The notes beneath the pieces are model-generated. The model was not told the origin of the DNA. It saw only the letters and a program-made list of their open reading frames with translations, and did no database searches. The position numbers were made by a program, and so were the translations under genes. From positions 1,182,155 to 1,246,154 of the forward strand of contig NW_005434672.1 of assembly GCF_000315625.1 (NCBI RefSeq): 64,000 nt of DNA, given 5' to 3'. This document shows positions 31,022 through 43,600 of the stretch, piece after piece (the stretch's first letter is position 1; each line of letters opens with the position of its first letter). Origin of the DNA: Guillardia theta CCMP2712. Its lineage: Eukaryota > Cryptophyceae > Pyrenomonadales > Geminigeraceae.

Positions 31022-33548
31022 GCATGTCGTCTATCCTCATCCGAATCATCCCTTGATGGTACCCCCGCGGCATCCTGAGCAAGTGTTTGTGAGCCTCGAG
31101 CAAGCAACAAGAGGATGTGGTACCTGTCCAGTCCGCCCCCTCTCCCAAGTGTCCCAAAGGTATACCCAAGAGCATCCCACGAGTCGTCCAAGCTTGGGTT
31201 AGCTGACTTGGCCTGATGGACAAAAAGAAAGGAAGGGAAGGAGGGGAAGGAGCAAAAGGAACAACAGGAGGAAAAGACAATACATCTGAATCAAACTCCA
31301 AAACGACGATGAGATTTCAGACCTGGAAGACGAAGATGTTTGTCTCATCCCTCCTTCTGTCTAGCTTCAGCATTTCCCACAAGCAGCGAACCATCTACCA
31401 CAGATCTCAGCGAAACAAGAGAAGGAGAGGCAGGTAGTTCAGACCTTCCCTTTTCTAACGAGCTGCATGTGATTAGAGGAGTGAAAGTCGATGGCTCCCT
31501 TGTTCAAATCTTCCCGTGTCAGCACTCCTGCTTGAGCCTGCAGATTCTGCTCCAACCAAAGCATCAGGAAGAGAAGCAGCAAACATGCCGCACCATCAGG
31601 TCAAACCAGAGCTGCTGGGAAGCCGCTGATGTTGTCAAGGCACTTCGTTGGGTGCGATCTCCGACCTGCGGCAGCTCGATGAGACCATTCAAGAAACCGG
31701 ACAGGCAGCGGCCTCACGTGCTTCGTTCTCGGCACCTCCGGGAAGATGCACTCCTTCCCATGCTCCATCATCACTCGCGCGAAGGGAACGTCCCAGACCT
31801 GGTGAGGTGAGCCGAAGGAGTGGAACGAATGTTGCTCTTACAACATCCGGATGATACAGTTGGCTGACAGCTTTGTAGTCTGCTCTTGAGACCATCCAGC
31901 CAAGAGCCATGAAATGCTCCCCTCGAAAAACATTCTTGGGGTCGTGTGTGCTGGAAGAACAAGGACGAAGAAGGCGAGAGGAAGGAGGGGGAGGGGAGGA
32001 GGAGCGAGGGATGTGAGGGAGTGGAGAGGCAGGAAGTAGGATAGGAGGAGAGAACGAGTCATGCAAGTAGCAGAGGAAGAGGAGGATCATTCTCACTTGC
32101 TTTCGAACCCATTGTCGTTGTAACCGCTCACACAAAAGATCGAGTCATCCTCTTCCATCGTTTCCGCTCCCCTGGCATTCAGTTCTCAGCCTTTGCCGCT
32201 CCAGTTGCTGCTCCGAGACCAGCGAAAGAAGTCCAATGCGTCGGGCGCTAGCAGCAGATCCTCCTCCAGCACGATCACATGCTTTGCCCTGCAACTGCAT
32301 CATCCACATCACGTTTGTTCTCAATTTCCCAACCAGTCGTTCCAAGACAACACATGCTCTAGCATAAATCGATAATTGTGGGTTAGACGAGAAGAAAGAA
32401 TCGGCTGCAGGGAGGATCAACTCTGATGATCTCAGTCTTCAATGCACACCTTGTCATCCTGCAGCTTGGCGGGCAGACGAACATGCTTGACAGGGAAGAA
32501 TGCTTTGACTACTTTCTCCACAGCTCTGCTCAGAAGAGGTTCTGTCATTGGGTTAAATGCCGAGAGAGATGATTACCTGTGGTCGCCATCTTGATAGACC
32601 CACACGAGCGACATGTCGGAGTGAGAAGCCATCTTGATGGACTGACAACACCCACCATTAAGCTTTAAGACTTGAAACGACAGCTGTTGCACAGCTTATC
32701 AATTTTGCAACTCACATGTAAGAGTCGCCGCAATGCATCAAATCTGTTATGAGCAAGAATTGCGATGGGCGGATGCGAAGCACGGAAATGATCACCATCT
32801 GTTCAAACACATTGTCAACAATGCTCTGGCGTGCTTACCCTATGAATTCACCTGGCATATTAAACGACGGTTTTTGACGAGCTTGATCTTTCCCAGCAGT
32901 CTTCCTATTGGCGTTTTTCTTTTCACTTCTCTCTTCATTTCTAGAATTTTCATGTCTTGGCTCACGTGCTGATGCATCGTTTCTTTCGCGCTGCTTCTTC
33001 CTCTGAGATTCTCCAGATGCGACTTCGCCATTCTCGTGGTGAAAGGATTGTTCTTCCTTGTGAAAATCCAGATGGAATTCGTCAGCTGCTTCAGAATCGA
33101 CATTCTTCTTCTTTAAAGGGCTCCGACCACGATCGGTCGACGATTCTGCATGAAAATTTTTCGCTACAACTTCATCCTCGTCTTCTGCTTCTTCAATATG
33201 CCAAACTTGACCTGGGTCCTCGACGTCCTCACTTGCCTTATCTTCGTGCAGTTGCGGTTGACTCTCACTCGATTTGTCCTGTACAGAGCTAGAGCCCACG
33301 CTCCTGACGAGGTCGAAGAGGAAAGAGAAGAAACCTCCTCCTCCACCACCTCCTTGTTTGATTTCAACCTCTGGGACGTCAGAAAGGTCGATATCCTCCT
33401 CAGGGAAGCCACGAGCGGTACTTGCCCATCGACCAGCAGCCTCGAATCCACTCAGCGGAGCAGATTCGTCGCTTCTGCTTCCTTGTCCTCCCGCCATCGC
33501 CAGCCCGATCGCCACCGACAGAGCGACGATCTGCCATGCTACCCTCAT
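31000..33548 (-). CDS. GT13-family N-acetylglucosaminyltransferase (MGAT1/POMGNT1-like)
   Basis: Exons 33548-32852, 32798-32716, 32632-32577, 32528-32450, 32404-32334, 32288-32220, 32171-32097, 31950-31842, 31798-31718 keep phase; one or more 3' exons follow, the last at about 31206-31000. GT13 landmarks appear in order: PPIAILAHNRFDALRRLL, LVWVYQDGDH, HVIVLEEDLLLAPDALDFF (the EED metal-binding triad), SIFCVSGYNDNGFES, ALGWMVSRADY, and WDVPFARVMMEHGKECIFPE. The family adds GlcNAc to N-glycans (MGAT1) or O-mannose (POMGNT1) in the Golgi. The N-terminus is a signal peptide or anchor (AWQIVALSVAIGLAMAGG), followed by a 200-residue acidic then basic low-complexity stem with a Gly run near residue 70. 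Acceptor specificity cannot be told. Confidence 0.82.
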
Positions 33549-34737
33549 TGACTAAGCCCCTCATCCCCACTTCAGTCATTGTTTCATCCCCCTCATATTT
33601 CCCCCCTTCCATGCCATAACGGTCTAACCGTCAACCACTATTTCGGGATGCCGCTTTGGCCGAAACCTGACGAGGAATGAGGAAGAGAGAAGAGTTTGAT
33701 GAGCCTAGGCAGGATGGAAACAAGCTTAAGAAATGCACTGAACAAGTATCATCATGCAGCAGAGATCTTGTAGCTGTGGTTGTCAACCTTGTTTCATCTC
33801 ATGGACATTGCTTTTGCCTTGTGTTGACATTGCGAGCTCATGTTTTTGACATTTGAATGTTGTGTTGTGACCAGATTCAAACCTGCGAAACAATGGTTTA
33901 GGGAAAAGGAATGTAATCGTTAGCATGAGGGTACGGATGGCGATGGCGATGTATGAGGATTGGGAAGAACATTTTGCGACGATGCAACGGATTTGGGTTT
34001 GTCAAACGATGTGGAGCATACTTGTACTGCATTTCTCTTGTATTATGTCAACTGTCACGAGCCTCTGAACTCATGAATGGTCGAGGTAAAAAAATCTATG
34101 AATTATGCTGCACGGAACCTGCTTTCGCTTCATCGTGAAAACTCGTTGAGCAGCACATAAAACCTGAGTGGATTGTGTATTCTCAGTTACGAAAGCAGGC
34201 AGTTAGAAAAATAATTCCTTGACCTTCTGTTATTTTTCTGACATGTATCGTGATAGGACAATGTTTGGGATCGTGAAAAGCGCTTTCCAAATGCTTGACA
34301 ACTCTGGCCCCATTGCACGCACAGCACCAGCTCCGTACCAGATTGTTGACTGTGAGAAGCGGAGTGTTGCGGGCTTGACTTGCAACTCTGTTAGTGAATA
34401 CTTTGATTGTTTGGTCAGGCTCTGACACTGGAAGCAGGTGATCCAGAGCAACATGGAGCCTGCGGGAAACAACAATTGCGCTATTGTTCCCAGCAGTGAT
34501 GCTGGTTACTCTTTGGTGCCCTCGTGCCAAGCTAGACCTCTCGATACTGCTGCTGTCAGTGCATAGATTCGCTGGTTTTGACAAGGCCCTTCCTAAGTCA
34601 TGGCATGCCGCACGGTGCTTCAGCATCATGCCACGAACAGAGGCTAGTGTTCAACGATCGACTCAGTGTTAGTGTGGTACTTACCGCAGTACTTTCATCT
34701 TGTTGCAATAAATTCAAAACTGCTGTCCTGAAGATCC
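33549..34737. other. Intergenic, nothing clear
   Basis: About 1.2 kb between the GT13 5' end and repeat family A copy 2. 33590-33620 is C-rich (CCCCCCTTCC). Frames of 60-150 codons exist at 34180-34630 on the minus strand but show no domain and unusual residue use. I see no RNA gene. Confidence 0.4.
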
Positions 34738-35035
34738 CGGATAAGTTCTTGAAGACGGTGGGAAGTTCAGGGTAATGTGTCTCATCAGTGGACGAAGCTC
34801 AGCGAGATGGAATTGGTCATAACTTAGTAACTTCTTAGATCGGGACTCAGCCTCCGAACCGTGGCTTGATAAACGAGCGGCCTGTCGAAGGTCAGGCAGA
34901 GAAGAGGGGCTGTAGGAAAAGGTCAGAGTGCACGTGGTGGCGCCGCTGTGTGCATTGAGGGTGAGCGCAAGGGACTCGGGAGTGAAGGGAAGGTGGTTGC
35001 TGTCACCCGTGATCATAAAGGAAGCGCCGTGAGTA
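34738..35035 (+). repeat. Dispersed repeat family A, copy 2
   Basis: Aligns along its length with 22324-22622. It lacks that copy's 21-bp internal duplication and has several stops in the frame that is open there, which argues that the family is not protein-coding. GC island 7 follows about 110 bases downstream. Confidence 0.8.
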
Positions 35036-35149
35036 CTCGATCAGCCTGAGAGTCTGACTTCGGTTCAAGTGTTGCCTCGGAAGGTTGTACAACTGAGTGG
35101 TTGGAGAGCTATGGGAATGAAATGAATCCAAGGCACTACACGGTGTGGA

Positions 35150-35395
35150 AGTCACCGGCGTTCAGTGGCCGCTGACGACCCGGGCTCAGTACTGCTGCCC
35201 CGGCCGTGATTCCGCCGGGGGGAGGGGAAGACGATACGGTACGGTCCGGCGATCACCCAGCCTGTCCGACCATGATCGGACCCCGGTACTAGGCGGCCGC
35301 CGCCGGGCGGCTCCGACCGTCGCCGAGCCGCACCGGGTGCGGGCCGCGCCCATACTCGGAACCGCTTCAGTGGTTTGCGGGCGACTCCGGGTCAT
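35150..35395. repeat. GC-rich island 7
   Basis: GGCCGCCGCCGGGCGG-type runs with CCGACCATGATCGG and CTCAGTACTG words. It is followed by a purine-rich tract (35445-35530, GGAGG/GAGCAG units) that forms the 5' flank of the ankyrin gene. Confidence 0.45.
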
Positions 35396-35678
35396 AAAGT
35401 TAAAAAAATTCTGTGGGATGGTCGAGCATCAGCGAGCATGGAAATCGAAGAGGGCGGGAGATGAGGGAGGGAGGGAGGGGAGGAGGAGCAGGAGCAGGAG
35501 CAGGAGGGGGAGGGGGAGGAATAGTTGGAGAAGGGGGTGAACAGAAACAGTTTTGAAGAAGTGAGAACAGAAGGGAGCAGTGGGAAGTGAGTGAGGATTT
35601 TGTGAAGCTCAGGTCTTTGCTGAAGCAATTCATCGCAGCTTTTGACATCATGTCAAAGTAACTAGTCGTATCTTTGAC

Positions 35679-37439
35679 ATGGATTCGCCCACGTCTCCTA
35701 CTCCAAGTAGTCCAGCGGGGGTAGATCCAGCTGTGAAGATCATTATCTCCAAGATCAAACTAGGCAAGGACAAGGAAGTGAAGGAAATCATCGCAAGCAA
35801 CCCTTCGATTATCAAGACAGCCACTGATACCAGCACCAACACCACTCTCCTTCATCTCGCTGCTCTCAATGGCCATAAACGAATTGTCAAAGAGCTTCTT
35901 CGGCATACGGAGTACTTTGATCCGTACGCGAAGAACATCAAAGGGTTGACAGCAGTCGACCTTGCTCGAGACTTCAACTACAATGATTTATCAGACTACA
36001 TCAAGAGCAAACTTCCCGGGATTGAAGAATCGCATCCAAAGGCTGGTGCAGGGCAGTCGTTGATGGAGAGGCGAATGGACCAACTGGACGACGTGAGCGA
36101 GGATCTGATCAGAATTCAGAATGAAAGGAGAGAGCTTGAAGCGGAGATCGTTGCTGCAAGATCTGAGGATTCCAAGGTTGATCATCAGGAAGACCCTGCC
36201 GTCATTCAGAAGGTCATCAGCTACCAAGTTAGCTGGCGTTGACGTGTATTTAGATGATCTCAGAGAAGGAGGAGCGAGAGCGGATTGAAAAGGTTTGCAA
36301 GGGGAGGAGGAGATGGTGAAAAAATCTTCTTATGGGAGTGAGCAGGAATTGAGGCAGCGCATCGAGTTGTTGGAGTTGGAAGCAAAAGCTGAACAAGAAC
36401 GTCGAGATCGAGTCGATTCATATCCGTGGTTTGATTGTTGGTGTTGACTTGGTAAGTAGGAATACGAGGCCAAGTTGAAAGAGCTAGAAGCCGTTGCGAT
36501 ACAGAAGGAGGAGGTTATTAATATTTCTGTGCTGATTGTTCAGTTCTGATCTCCGGTTTGCAGGAGCGTGCGAGGATCGAGCAGGAGAAGGCGCAGCTGG
36601 AGAAGGAGAAGGAAGAATTTGAGCATAGGATGCAGGTTGAAATCTTCCTTCATGTGCTCTTGCTGAGCAACAGTGTAGACTCGACAGCGAGGACTGCAAG
36701 ACCATGCCGAGGAGGTCAAGCAGGGAAAGGAGGAGGCAGAGAGCAACTTGATGGAGAAAGATCGAATGCTTGAGAGGTGCGGCGCACGGTCTCTAACGCC
36801 TCCTCTAACAAAGTTCTGCAGCAAACAGGAAGAGCTCAGCAGAGAGATCGCCAAGAAGAATGAGGTGAGAACGAGTCGACCAGCTGCCACCTCGACTTGA
36901 CTTTCGAGTCTTGCTGCAGATTCTTGCAGAACTTGCGCAGCTCAAGTCTCTGATCGCTCAGACTAAAAAAGTTGTGTGCAGTCCCTGGAGGAAACTGACT
37001 GACCTCGAGCTGGCAGGCAGCAGAAGATCACGAGAAGACATCGCCAGAGGATAGCAGAGGTCCATATCGCTCCCCCCCCTACCCCCCTCCTTATTTCGAC
37101 AGCAGACGAGGAAGGCAGCAAGAAGCCTCACATAGACGTGAAGTCAGAGAAGGTCAGGCAGCCTTGGCTCATTTCCCTCGACGTTGGCGATAATCTTTCT
37201 TGCAGGATCGGCTAATCTCCGAGTTTGAGAATCGGAGAAAGGAGCTGGAGCAGCAGCAGAAGCAGGAACAGGAGCGGCAAGAGCGGCTTCTGAACGAGCT
37301 GCTCGACATGAAAAGGAAGAAGAAGAACGCCAAGTTGAACAGGAACAGCACTTTCTCTTCCTCATACTACTTCTCTCCTTACTTGGGCAACAGGAACACA
37401 AGCAGTCCCGAGGGCGACGAGCAGGAGGGAGCAGACTAG
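35679..37439 (+). CDS. Ankyrin-repeat / coiled-coil protein
   Basis: Exon 1 (35679-36212, 178 codons) carries two to three ankyrin repeats (TTLLHLAALNGHKRIVKELL, KGLTAVDLARDFNYNDLSDYI) and a start of coiled coil. About ten small exons follow, joined by GT-AG introns of about 40-90 nt. Readable pieces are SEKEERERIEK, ELRQRIELLELEAKAEQERR, EYEAKLKELEAVAIQKE, ERARIEQEKAQLEKEKEEFE, GLQDHAEEVKQGKEEAESNL, KQEELSREIAKKNE, ILAELAQLKSLIAQTKK and a final exon ending at 37439. Exon edges after the first are approximate. The product is mostly one long alpha-helical coil; role unknown. It converges on CFAP91 with a 76-bp gap. Confidence 0.72.
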
Positions 37440-37515
37440 GCTGGAGCGAACGGTCTTCCTACTCAGTGAGTGCCATCCCCTCGGACCCCAAGGCTGGAAA
37501 ATTCTTATTAGTGGG

Positions 37516-39674
37516 TCATTTAGAGAGACGGCGGAGAGGAGGAGAAGGAGATGAAATACCGGTCATGACTTGCTCGTGTACTGCTTTGATGAGCCTCTTC
37601 TGGTCCTGCTGGATCTGACGAGAGAAGCATCAGTGAATGTGAAGCTTTTCTCGTCAAACCTGAGTGCGAAGATCCGAGCGAGAGACCTCAGGCATGAGGA
37701 AGCTGCTCACCAGATCCTTGACCACATCTGCAGTCCATGTTAGGCCTGCTGCTAGACTTGTCAACTTCTGCTCCTCACCTTCGTCCGTCACTCCTTCCTG
37801 TTCCAGGCTGTCGACAATGTCGTTGAGGAAGGTAGCGCGTGCGTTGGCCTCCATCAGTGCCTGAGCAGGGCAAGTGAGCCAGCATGACAAGGGGGGGCGA
37901 GCAGGCGACCTGCTTGGAGGACGTGCTCTCGATGGCGTCGCCGAGGATGTTTTCCAGAAACGTGTCGATAGATCCTTGATGGACTTGCATGACCTGCCTG
38001 TACATCTCGTCCTGCTTGGCTCTTCGGCGCTCCTCTTCCTCTCGCTTCCCTTTCTCCTCGGCCTCACTGCGCGTATATCAGAACGACAACAAAAACAATC
38101 AAGCGCTCACCGCATGGTCCTCTGCCGCTCCGCCAGCATGACCATGGCAAAGATCCGCCTCTCCTCCTGAGCACAACATTAGCTAAGCTCCAACTTGAGA
38201 GCGCAGGGAAGACCTTGTAGCGAACCAGCTCCTTGTTGAGGTAGTCCAGCTGTTGCCCGACTTCTCGTCCAACGGCCGTCGCGATGTGACCTGAGATGAT
38301 GCTCCGCTGGTGCTCGATAACCGCCTCCCGCGAGTGTTGCTCCGTCCTGTCCTCCAGAGTCTCCACCGTCCTCAGCTCCTTGATGAGCTGCAGCCGCTTC
38401 TCCTTAGCCTGCATCATGTCGTTCTGTACAGCGCGACCGCGCAGCAGCTTCTGCATCAGGATGACGGCAAGACGCTTGTCGTCGTTCTCGGACACTGGAG
38501 GTCGGAGCTCGGGCGTGGGAGGACGAACAACGACAGGAGCCTTCCTGTACTCGGCGAGATCATCTACTTCCTCTACCTCTTTTGCTGCCTTGTGCTTCTT
38601 GTTGATGATGGCTGTCATGCGGTCCAGGTGTGCCTGCATCTCGCGCTCCTTGCGGGCCTCCAGGGCGGACTTGTGCTTAGTGCGAGAAGGACGTTCGATC
38701 TTGATGGAGGTGAGCCTGCGAGGAAGGCTCTCCTCTAGCTCCAGCACGTCTTGATACTTCATGTCGTCCAGGTACCTCGTCTCGTACTTGTGTGAGTCTC
38801 TGTCGACTCTCAAGCCTTCGCGCTTGATGGGGGCGTATACCTTGGAGTTGAAGTTGGCGTACTCCCCGATGATGTCTCGCTTCTTCGTGCTGGACAGGTT
38901 CAGACTCTGTCTTGCGACTGCAATTTTTCTGAGCTGCCGGACGCGCGTGTGATGGATTGTATCTGCATGAGCTTCCACCATGGCCGACGCGCGATCCTTG
39001 AGCTCCTCCATCCTTTGCTCGTTGACGAACCTCGTCTCCTCGTCTCTTGCCTGCAAAGCCCCGCGTATCAGCTCAAGACGCTGCTCTTGGAGCGCCTGGA
39101 TCTCAGCCTCTCTCCTAGCAAGCTCTTCCATTTGCTGCATCTCCATCATGTTTCGCCAGGTCTCCGGGTCTTCGCCGATGTCGGGAAGCGCCGCTTCGAA
39201 TGCTCTCCTCTTCCGAGCGCGCTCGATCATCTCGATCTCAGCCATGCCGGCAGGGAGACCTCGTCCCCAGACCAGGTCCTTGAGCTGCAGGAGCTCTGGC
39301 TCAGGAGCAGAAGGATCGAGAGGAGCGACATCCGGGGTGAACGGATCTGTCTGTGTTTCGCTCTCTCTGTAATCTGTCTGGGTTGATGCAACCTTCACCG
39401 CTGGCTCCTCCTCCACCATCACTTCTGGGAGACTCTCTGCTGACTTAGCATCTACAGATAGCAGGACGTCCGGTGGGACCGTCTGCAGCGAAGGCACTGT
39501 GGGGGTACGGAAGTACTTGAATCTGTTGGCACCACTGACAGCACTCAACTTGAGCACCATGCGTGAAGCTGCGGCACCTTGGTTCCCTCCTCTGAAGCCA
39601 GATACAGTGTAGATGGGGTCAAAGGCATAATCCTGTGGCCTCTCTATCTGTACAGCTATCGCTCGAGTCGTCAT
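37516..39674 (-). CDS. CFAP91: CFAP91 (MAATS1) radial-spoke/CSC protein
   Basis: Exon 1 runs 39674-38214 (487 codons); four or more short 3' exons follow, ending in a stop at 37516-37518. Characteristic blocks are RPQDYAFDPIYTVSG near the N-terminus, STQTDYRESETQTDPF, WGRGLPAGMAEIEMIERARK, and the long helical core with SLNLSSTKKRDIIGEYANFN and LEESLPRRLTSIKIERP. CFAP91 links radial spokes and the calmodulin-associated complex to doublet microtubules (established). Later exons read EERRIFAMVMLAERQRTMR and MYRQVMQVHQGSIDTFLENI. The total is about 650 residues, within the family's usual range. A GGTGGGGTACCCC word lies about 270 bases upstream. Confidence 0.9.
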
Positions 39675-40684
39675 GGCTGCTGTACTGTCGACTCACTAGA
39701 ACCTGTTTGCTGTTGGATCCCACCTCTTCAAAGGTCCTCCGACACAGTATCAGCTCCTCGGCAGGCAGGGATCAAGTGTCTGACAGGATATTCCTTGCTC
39801 CTCTCCTCTCTTCCTCCCCTCTGCCTTCACGTCCTCCTCTCTTCCCTTCCTCCCCGCGCCTCCATGGCGCCCTCACACTGCATTCACTATCCCCCGTCTC
39901 TTCTACCCCTCGGTTTCTCATCAGTTCCGGTCGGTGGGATGGTGGGGTACCCCTCAACGGGCAACGGTCAACCACCTCCCCTCACTGACCTGAATGGGAG
40001 TAACGGAACTTTGTAACGCCAGAAACATGAAATAACGCTTTAATAACGGTCATTTCGCCCCAGGTCCGAAACGATGTAGGAACTCAACGCTTGAGGGAAC
40101 AATGTTGGCAGAGCCGAGGACAAGGTTTCGGAGAGCGTGGAGGAGAGGAAAGAGGCAGCAAGATGTGCGAGCAATAGAGATCATGACGATGACTACGAGA
40201 GAGAGGACTGTAGAAGCACAGGATCCTCGAGAGACTTAGTGAAAAGCTGGTGAATGAGGAGGAGGAAACGGATAGTGGTGTTGGCTTTTGGAGCAAAGAC
40301 GAGTATGACAGAAGTGGAAGTTCGATCTGAGAGAGCAAGACAGACAGAAGAATGTTAGATCAAGGACAAGGATGAAAGAGGAGGTTTGCTGTGCTTTCAA
40401 GATGAGTTGAGAATACAGCCTTGAAAGGATAATTTCAGCTGAAAAAGTTGTTACGATCGTGAGAGGAATGAAGAAAGATGAAAGGGAAGGAGAACACATG
40501 TATAGATGCTTTACGTATCACAGGAAGTGGTGGGAATGTTTTACATGCTGTTTCGACAAAATCCTCCTGACAAGCTCCTATGTACGAAACAGGATGGTAC
40601 TCGGTACAGGATGTGACATCAGCTATCGGCTCTAGGTTGTGCTAGTCTATCTGGTGCATTCTATGCTGACACAGACATGAAAGG
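39675..40684. other. Divergent intergenic region CFAP91 / PDZ gene
   Basis: No gene with support. 39790-39880 is pyrimidine-rich. A 45-codon plus-strand frame at about 40100-40240 (MLAEPRTRFRRAW) and a minus-strand frame over the same bases have no domain. Confidence 0.35.
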
Positions 40685-43600
40685 ATGCAAGCAAAGGATC
40701 AAGTGGGAGTTGGGATCGGAATCCGTACGAAAGATGGAGTTCTTGTCATCACTGACATCATCGAAAACGGGGCTGCTGCTAAGAGGTGATGGAGCTAAAG
40801 TTTGATGTTGCGTTGGCTGATGGAAGAAGCAGCGGATTGATTCAAGTTGGAGATGTTCTTAGAGCAGTCGATGGCAAACATGTCGGCTCGTCGTCTTCAA
40901 CAGCACGGTGACGCAGCCAAGGAACTCGCGCTGGTGTTGACGGTTGATGCAGCAACCTGCTGGTTGGGCAAGTGGGAACGTCAGTGACTCTCACTGTAGT
41001 GAGGAAAGAATCGTTTCTGGGGATCGAGAGCATGAGAATGGACAGTATCTTCAACGTCCCTCTCGTTCGCTGCGGCCATTCGTCTTCGTCTTTCAGGACT
41101 GAAGATGAGCTGAGCGTGAAGGAGCAAGAAGGGCACTTGAGTGTTTCAGACCTAGATGATGTCGAGGCCTTGAGACTGAAAGTTTTTGAGCTGGAGGTGA
41201 CAATTGTGCTGTCGTTGTTGACCTGACGGCTGACCGTTGTAGAATTATGTTGCTGTCACCTTGCAAAAGCTCGAAGCCGCCAACAGGAGATGGCAGGACG
41301 AGCAGGTTGTAACCGTGGTGACCGCAAGTGAGTTTTGATGTTGTGCATGCAGAGGCTGTCAAGGGACCTTCAGAAGAAGCTCGACTCAGCGCAGTTTGAC
41401 TTCTCCCGTATGAACATGGAGGAAGAATCTGCGATGGTTCTGGAGAAAGTAAGAAGATCGCGATAGTGATGGGAGCGAGGAGTGATTGACGAGTGGCAGA
41501 TTATGAGTGACATGCAATATGAGCTGACGAGTGAGCGAAGTCTGAACGCAAAGTAAGACTCTCGAGATGTTGTTTGTCATGTCGTAACATTCCATGGAAG
41601 GCTGCAAGAGGAAGTAAGAAGCTTCCGAAGTCGTATGGAGGAATTGAATCAAGAGAAGGTGGAGTTGCAAGATTTTTTTGAGGTGTGCTTGAACAATCTC
41701 TCTGCCTTGCTCTTGAAGCAGACAGCGCGTCTGATTACATCTTCACTTAGACATCATTGAAATCATCCAAGGATGAAGTGTTGGAGGTAGAGACCAAGTT
41801 GAAGACGACGAAGCAAGAGTTGTTCGAGTGCAAATGTGAGCTCAAGGAGATGATAGAAGTGTCCAAGGGCGACTTGCAGCAGCTGAACAATCTGTCCATT
41901 GAGCACGAGAAATTTATGAAACGGCTGAGAGAGGTGGAGAAGGAGAATCGACGTCTGCAAACACAAATGGAACAGCAAGATGTCAGCATGCAAGCCGCGC
42001 ACACTGAAGATGCGTTGGCGAATCTAGAGCAAACTCTGAGCAAGATAAGAGAGCATGTCGCGCAAGATGAAGTTCACCGCCATGCAAAGAAGAGCGGAGC
42101 TGAGAGACTGCAAGCCGAGCTGGTTAAGTCGCGAGCAGCGATGGGTCAAGCAGAAGTTGCTGCTCGCGCTATCCGGAGGGAGGCGGATGAGATGCTCATA
42201 GCGTCTGATGGGATCAAGAGAGAGCTGTTTGCCTCCTCCTTGCATCGCATTGAGGAGCTGGAAGTCTTGCTTGCAGACTTGCGGCTCAAGGAGGTCTCTC
42301 CTCCTCTTGCTCCACCTCGTCCCTCTCCACTCTTTCGCTTCTCCTCCTGTCATCGTCCCCCTCCACCTCCTCTCGCTTCTCTCCCATCCATTGCCCCTTC
42401 TCTTGTCCTTCTCTCCCTCGAAGTGACATCTGAATGTTTGCAGGAGAGGGTCGCTGAGCTTGAGTCTACCTGCTCTGCTGCTGAAACAGACCTCGCCGAG
42501 AACAAACTTCAGCTCGAGAGCCTGCAGGAGAAGCTCAACATCGCCACCTCTCAGCTGGACAAGCAGCTCAAGCGGGCGAGAGAAGCAGAGTGCAAACTTG
42601 CGGGAGAGACGATCAGAGCCAAGAAGATGGAGGAGCAGGCGAGGATGGAGATGGAGGAAAAGAACGCAGAGATAAGAAGGTTGAAAGAGGAGGTGGAGGA
42701 GAAAGTCAAGGAGGAGAAGGATCAGCGCCGACTGGAGGTGGAGAGGGCAGAACGCGAGGAGAGCGCAAGGAGAGAGCATGAAGAGAAGATCAAAGAGCAA
42801 GACGAGCAAATCAAAGAGCTGCTGGAGAGGAGGCGCCAGGGGCAGGAGAAGATACGACAACTCGAGCTGAAGATGAAGGAGCAGGATGACTTGGTCACTG
42901 AGCTCGAGGAGAAAATCGAGGAGGTGGATGGGGAACGACAGAAGCTGGAAGAGAAATTGAGGGAGCAGGAAGAGGCGAGGCAAGAGGAGCTTGAGAAGAT
43001 GAGAGAGCTTGTAGAGAAAGTCAGGGTGCAAGAACAGTTGATTACCGGACTTGTTGAAGAGAAGGACAAAGTTCAGCAGGATCTGGAGGGAGTGAGGCAG
43101 GAGGAGCAGCAGGTCCGACGGGAGCTGGAGAGGAGGGAGGAGGAGGAGGAGAACAACCGAGAAGAGCTCCAGCAGAAGATCAGAGAGCTTGACAAGCTAC
43201 ACCAGGAGGTGAGGGCGCAGGAAACAACACGCAAGGAGAGGGAGGAAGAGCGAAGAGACTTGATCCGAGAGGTTGAAAGGCTGCAGGAGAAGAGCGCTGA
43301 ACTGGAAGACAGACTTCGGAGGGAGGAGATGAAATGCAGGGAAGTGGAGGAGCAAGGGGGGAGGGAGCTAGAGGGAAGGATCAAGGAGCTGCAAGAGATG
43401 GAGAGCATGTTGAAGGACTCAAGAGAGAGAAGGGACGAGGAGGTGAAGGCTCTATCGAAACACGTGGAGGAATTGCAAGCATGTCGAAGTGAGCTCATCA
43501 GTGAAGTCGAAAGGATGAAGGAGCTGGTGGAGGTGAGGACAGGAGAGAAGGAGGAGGCGATGAAGTCGCTTCATTCACTTCAGCACGAGATGAATGAGAT

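Noticed and set aside
42024-43500. Minus-strand Leu- and Ser-rich frames opposite the PDZ/coiled-coil gene
   Set aside because: Same antisense effect; no start context, splice logic or domain.
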